64,000 nucleotides of DNA from Paenibacillus faecis (lineage in GTDB: Bacteria; Bacillota; Bacilli; Paenibacillales; Paenibacillaceae): NCBI RefSeq assembly GCF_008084145.1, contig NZ_VSDO01000001.1, forward strand, positions 634,840-698,839, in the 5' to 3' direction. The translations under genes were made by a program, and so were the position numbers. Within the stretch, counting starts at the first letter, position 1. Each line of letters starts with the position of its first letter. Positions 62,328-64,000 of the stretch are shown here, in pieces. The notes below the pieces were generated by a model that was not told where the DNA came from, did not search any database, and worked only from the letters and a program-made list of their open reading frames with translations.

Positions 62328-63308
62328 TTATCTCACCTTTACCGTCATTTCCAGTTCTTTTATCTCTTGTTTCACGATCTCGCCGTTTTCGTCCAGTTTA
62401 AACGCTCCGCTTGTTGCGCCCGGCTCCGCGTATTCGGGTTTGAAGGCCTTCATCGTAATCGACTTCACGTTTTTTCCCAACGGGCCGAGCAGGCAATTGT
62501 AGTACATATCGCCGGCTTTGTTGTTCTCGTCGGTACCAAAGCTCGAAAGATCATCCAACCGGTTGCCTTGATCATCCACAAATTCATACATGAAATCGGA
62601 AGGCTTGCCCTTTTCAAAGCCTTTCTCGATCAACTGAATTCGGGTTGAGGTGGAGGTTGCGTTTAATTGGCTCAGAACAACGGTACGACTGCCCAATTTT
62701 TTACTTACATTCGGCTTCAAGACAATCGGTTTAGCCGTGCTTTTTTGCATCGAGAGGTCAAAAGTATAAGGCTTATCCACACCTTCCAGGGTGATCTTCG
62801 CCGTCAGTTTGAACTTGTTCGGGAAGGTATACTGTTGTCCGCCAAGCCAGGAGGGGTCGGACATTTGAAGGACAGCCTGATCCGGCGTATTTCCCTTAAT
62901 CTTCCTAAAGGTCGGTCTTTTGCTCATCGTGCCGCCCCCCAGTTCATAAATGTCTTTTCCGTCAATGAAGATCCGGATATCTTTGATTGCGCCCTTCTCC
63001 CAAAGCGTATCCTGGGTCTTTTCGTCAAATTTGGAGTCGGTGATACCGCCGACCAAATTTTTGCCGCTGCGTTTCAGGGAAATTTTAATGTAATTTCCGT
63101 CATAGAACGCCTCGCTCACACCGAGTGTAATGCCGTTCTGCGTAAGCTCCGCCGCTTTTCCCGCCTTCTGCGCCGCGGCGCTGTAAGCTGCGGAAGCCTT
63201 TCCGGCCGCCGAAGCATGGACGTCCGTTGCTGCCGTCACCCATCCCGCTCCACCAAGAAGCATCCCGGCTAGTGCGGCAGTGGTCATCACCTTATAAACC
63301 TTCTTCAT
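62328..63308 (-). CDS. secreted DUF4179/DUF5643-like protein
   Basis: A 326-residue exported protein. A signal peptide (MKKVYKVMTTAALAGMLLGG, cleavage near residue 30-33) leads to an Ala-rich segment and a DUF4179-like part (TQNGITLGVSEAFYDGNYIK), then a DUF5643-like part (GGQQYTFPNKFKLTAKITLE; PSDFMYEFVDDQGNRLDDLS). Related domains occur outside the membrane in anti-sigma factors, but no transmembrane or cytoplasmic part is present here. ATG 63308 follows GGAGG. It is a close paralogue of the next gene upstream. Confidence 0.72.
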   Translation of the reverse strand: MKKVYKVMTTAALAGMLLGGAGWVTAATDVHASAAGKASAAYSAAAQKAGKAAELTQNGITLGVSEAFYDGNYIKISLKRSGKNLVGGITDSKFDEKTQDTLWEKGAIKDIRIFIDGKDIYELGGGTMSKRPTFRKIKGNTPDQAVLQMSDPSWLGGQQYTFPNKFKLTAKITLEGVDKPYTFDLSMQKSTAKPIVLKPNVSKKLGSRTVVLSQLNATSTSTRIQLIEKGFEKGKPSDFMYEFVDDQGNRLDDLSSFGTDENNKAGDMYYNCLLGPLGKNVKSITMKAFKPEYAEPGATSGAFKLDENGEIVKQEIKELEMTVKVR

Positions 63309-63343
63309 CTTAAAATCCTCCGATTCACGTAATTTCAATTCAA

Positions 63344-64000
63344 CTACTTCACCTTTACCGTCATTTCCAGTTCTTTTACCTCTTGTTTCACGATCTCGCC
63401 ATTTTCGTCCAGTTTAAAGAGTCCGCTTGTTGCGCCCGGTTCCATAAATTCAGGTTTGTAGGCCTTTATCGTAATCGACTTCGCGTCTTTCTCCAGAGCA
63501 CTCAGCACATAATCTTCGTACATATCGCCGTCTTTGTTGTTCTCATCGGTGCCCATTCCCGAAAGAGTTTCCAGCTTACGCCCTTGATCATCCACAAATT
63601 CAAACATGATGTCGGAAGGCTTGCCCTTTTCATAGCCTTTCTGAATCAACAGAACACGGGTAGAGGTCGAAGTCAGATTCAATTTGCTAAGGTTATAAGT
63701 CAGCTTGCCCGATGTTTTCGTTAAATTCGGCTTCAGGACTATCGGGGATCCCGTGCTTTTTTGCATCGCCAGCTCAAAAGTGTACGGTTTCTCCACGCCT
63801 TCCAGGGTGATCTTGGCGGTCAATTTGAACTTGTCCGGGAAGGCATATTGTTGACCGCCGAGCCAGGAAGGATCGCTTAATTCAACGATAGCAGCGTCTG
63901 GCGTAGGTCCTGGCCGCCAACCCAGGCTCGGTCTTTTGCCGAGAGATCCTCCACCGATCGTATAGATGTCTTTGCCGTCAATAAAGATCTGAATAGCTTT
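63344..64000 (-). CDS. paralogous secreted DUF4179/DUF5643-like protein, 5' end outside window
   Basis: The frame is open to the window end and encodes at least 218 residues nearly parallel to the downstream gene: IFIDGKDIYTIGGGSLGKRP, SDPSWLGGQQYAFPDKFKLT, QKGYEKGKPSDIMFEFVDDQ and KLDENGEIVKQEVKELEMTV. The C-terminal 20 residues are almost identical in both copies. The pair arose by tandem duplication; the intergenic gap is only 35 bases to the ATG. Confidence 0.75.
   Translation of the reverse strand, partial: KAIQIFIDGKDIYTIGGGSLGKRPSLGWRPGPTPDAAIVELSDPSWLGGQQYAFPDKFKLTAKITLEGVEKPYTFELAMQKSTGSPIVLKPNLTKTSGKLTYNLSKLNLTSTSTRVLLIQKGYEKGKPSDIMFEFVDDQGRKLETLSGMGTDENNKDGDMYEDYVLSALEKDAKSITIKAYKPEFMEPGATSGLFKLDENGEIVKQEVKELEMTVKVK

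Overview
The window reads as a chromosomal segment of a nitrogen-fixing, Gram-positive, endospore-former-type bacterium, most likely a Paenibacillus. The reasons are a compact nif cluster in the order nifB-H-D-K-E-N-X-orf-hesA-nifV, a GlnR-type box upstream of nifB, strong AGGAGG ribosome sites, sigma-A promoters, and B. subtilis-type neighbours (YqhG, YqzE). Most of the window is moderately GC-rich; about 45-59 kb is visibly AT-rich and looks acquired.

1-7.3 kb: end of a probable SNF2 helicase gene, yqhG, a secreted protein, yqzE, an N-acetylmuramoyl-L-alanine amidase, a divergent polysaccharide deacetylase, and a TetR regulator divergent from an anchored alpha/beta hydrolase with two operator palindromes between them. 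6.1-12.5 kb (minus): an MFS exporter and a complete Opp/Cnt-type ABC importer, in the order of a staphylopine-type cntABCDF-E operon but without metallophore-synthesis genes. It has a perfect-spacing sigma-A promoter and a Zur-like box just downstream of it. 12.9-24.1 kb (minus): the nif operon, with promoter and GlnR box.

24.1-44.7 kb: a hairpin repeat cluster, a DUF6033-like protein, a RhaT-like transporter, and three two-component/ABC modules. These are a LanFEG-like peptide-immunity set, a set with a fused histidine kinase-response regulator, and a set with a FtsX-type permease. Between them lies an unannotated type I toxin-antitoxin locus (31-aa holin-like toxin plus convergent antisense RNA). 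A NitT/TauT-type ABC importer follows. Three copies of a four-hairpin intergenic repeat with fixed internal spacing occur at 12.7, 30.6 and 41.8 kb.

44.9-52 kb: accessory genes: an XRE regulator with two identical-architecture operators, a DUF6809-like protein, immunity-like orphans (DUF4265-like, frameshifted ankyrin), a nucleotidyltransferase, two paralogous solute-binding lipoproteins without permeases, and a truncated CBM3 gene. 52-56.2 kb: the most unusual cluster: a P-loop kinase-like protein, a PIN-GNAT-PUA-like protein and an ASCH protein in one tight operon, then a membrane-anchored protein whose 5' end is frameshifted at an A9 tract, and a GNAT protein. It is bounded by a decayed IS256-type element. 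57-59.7 kb: an M48-type peptidase, an IS5-type element with matching terminal repeats, and a probable group II intron fragment.

59.9-64 kb: two tRNA-Leu(CAG) genes, each with its own promoter and leader hairpin, flanking a double-GNAT protein; a nucleotidyltransferase; and two tandem paralogous secreted proteins, the last cut by the window end.
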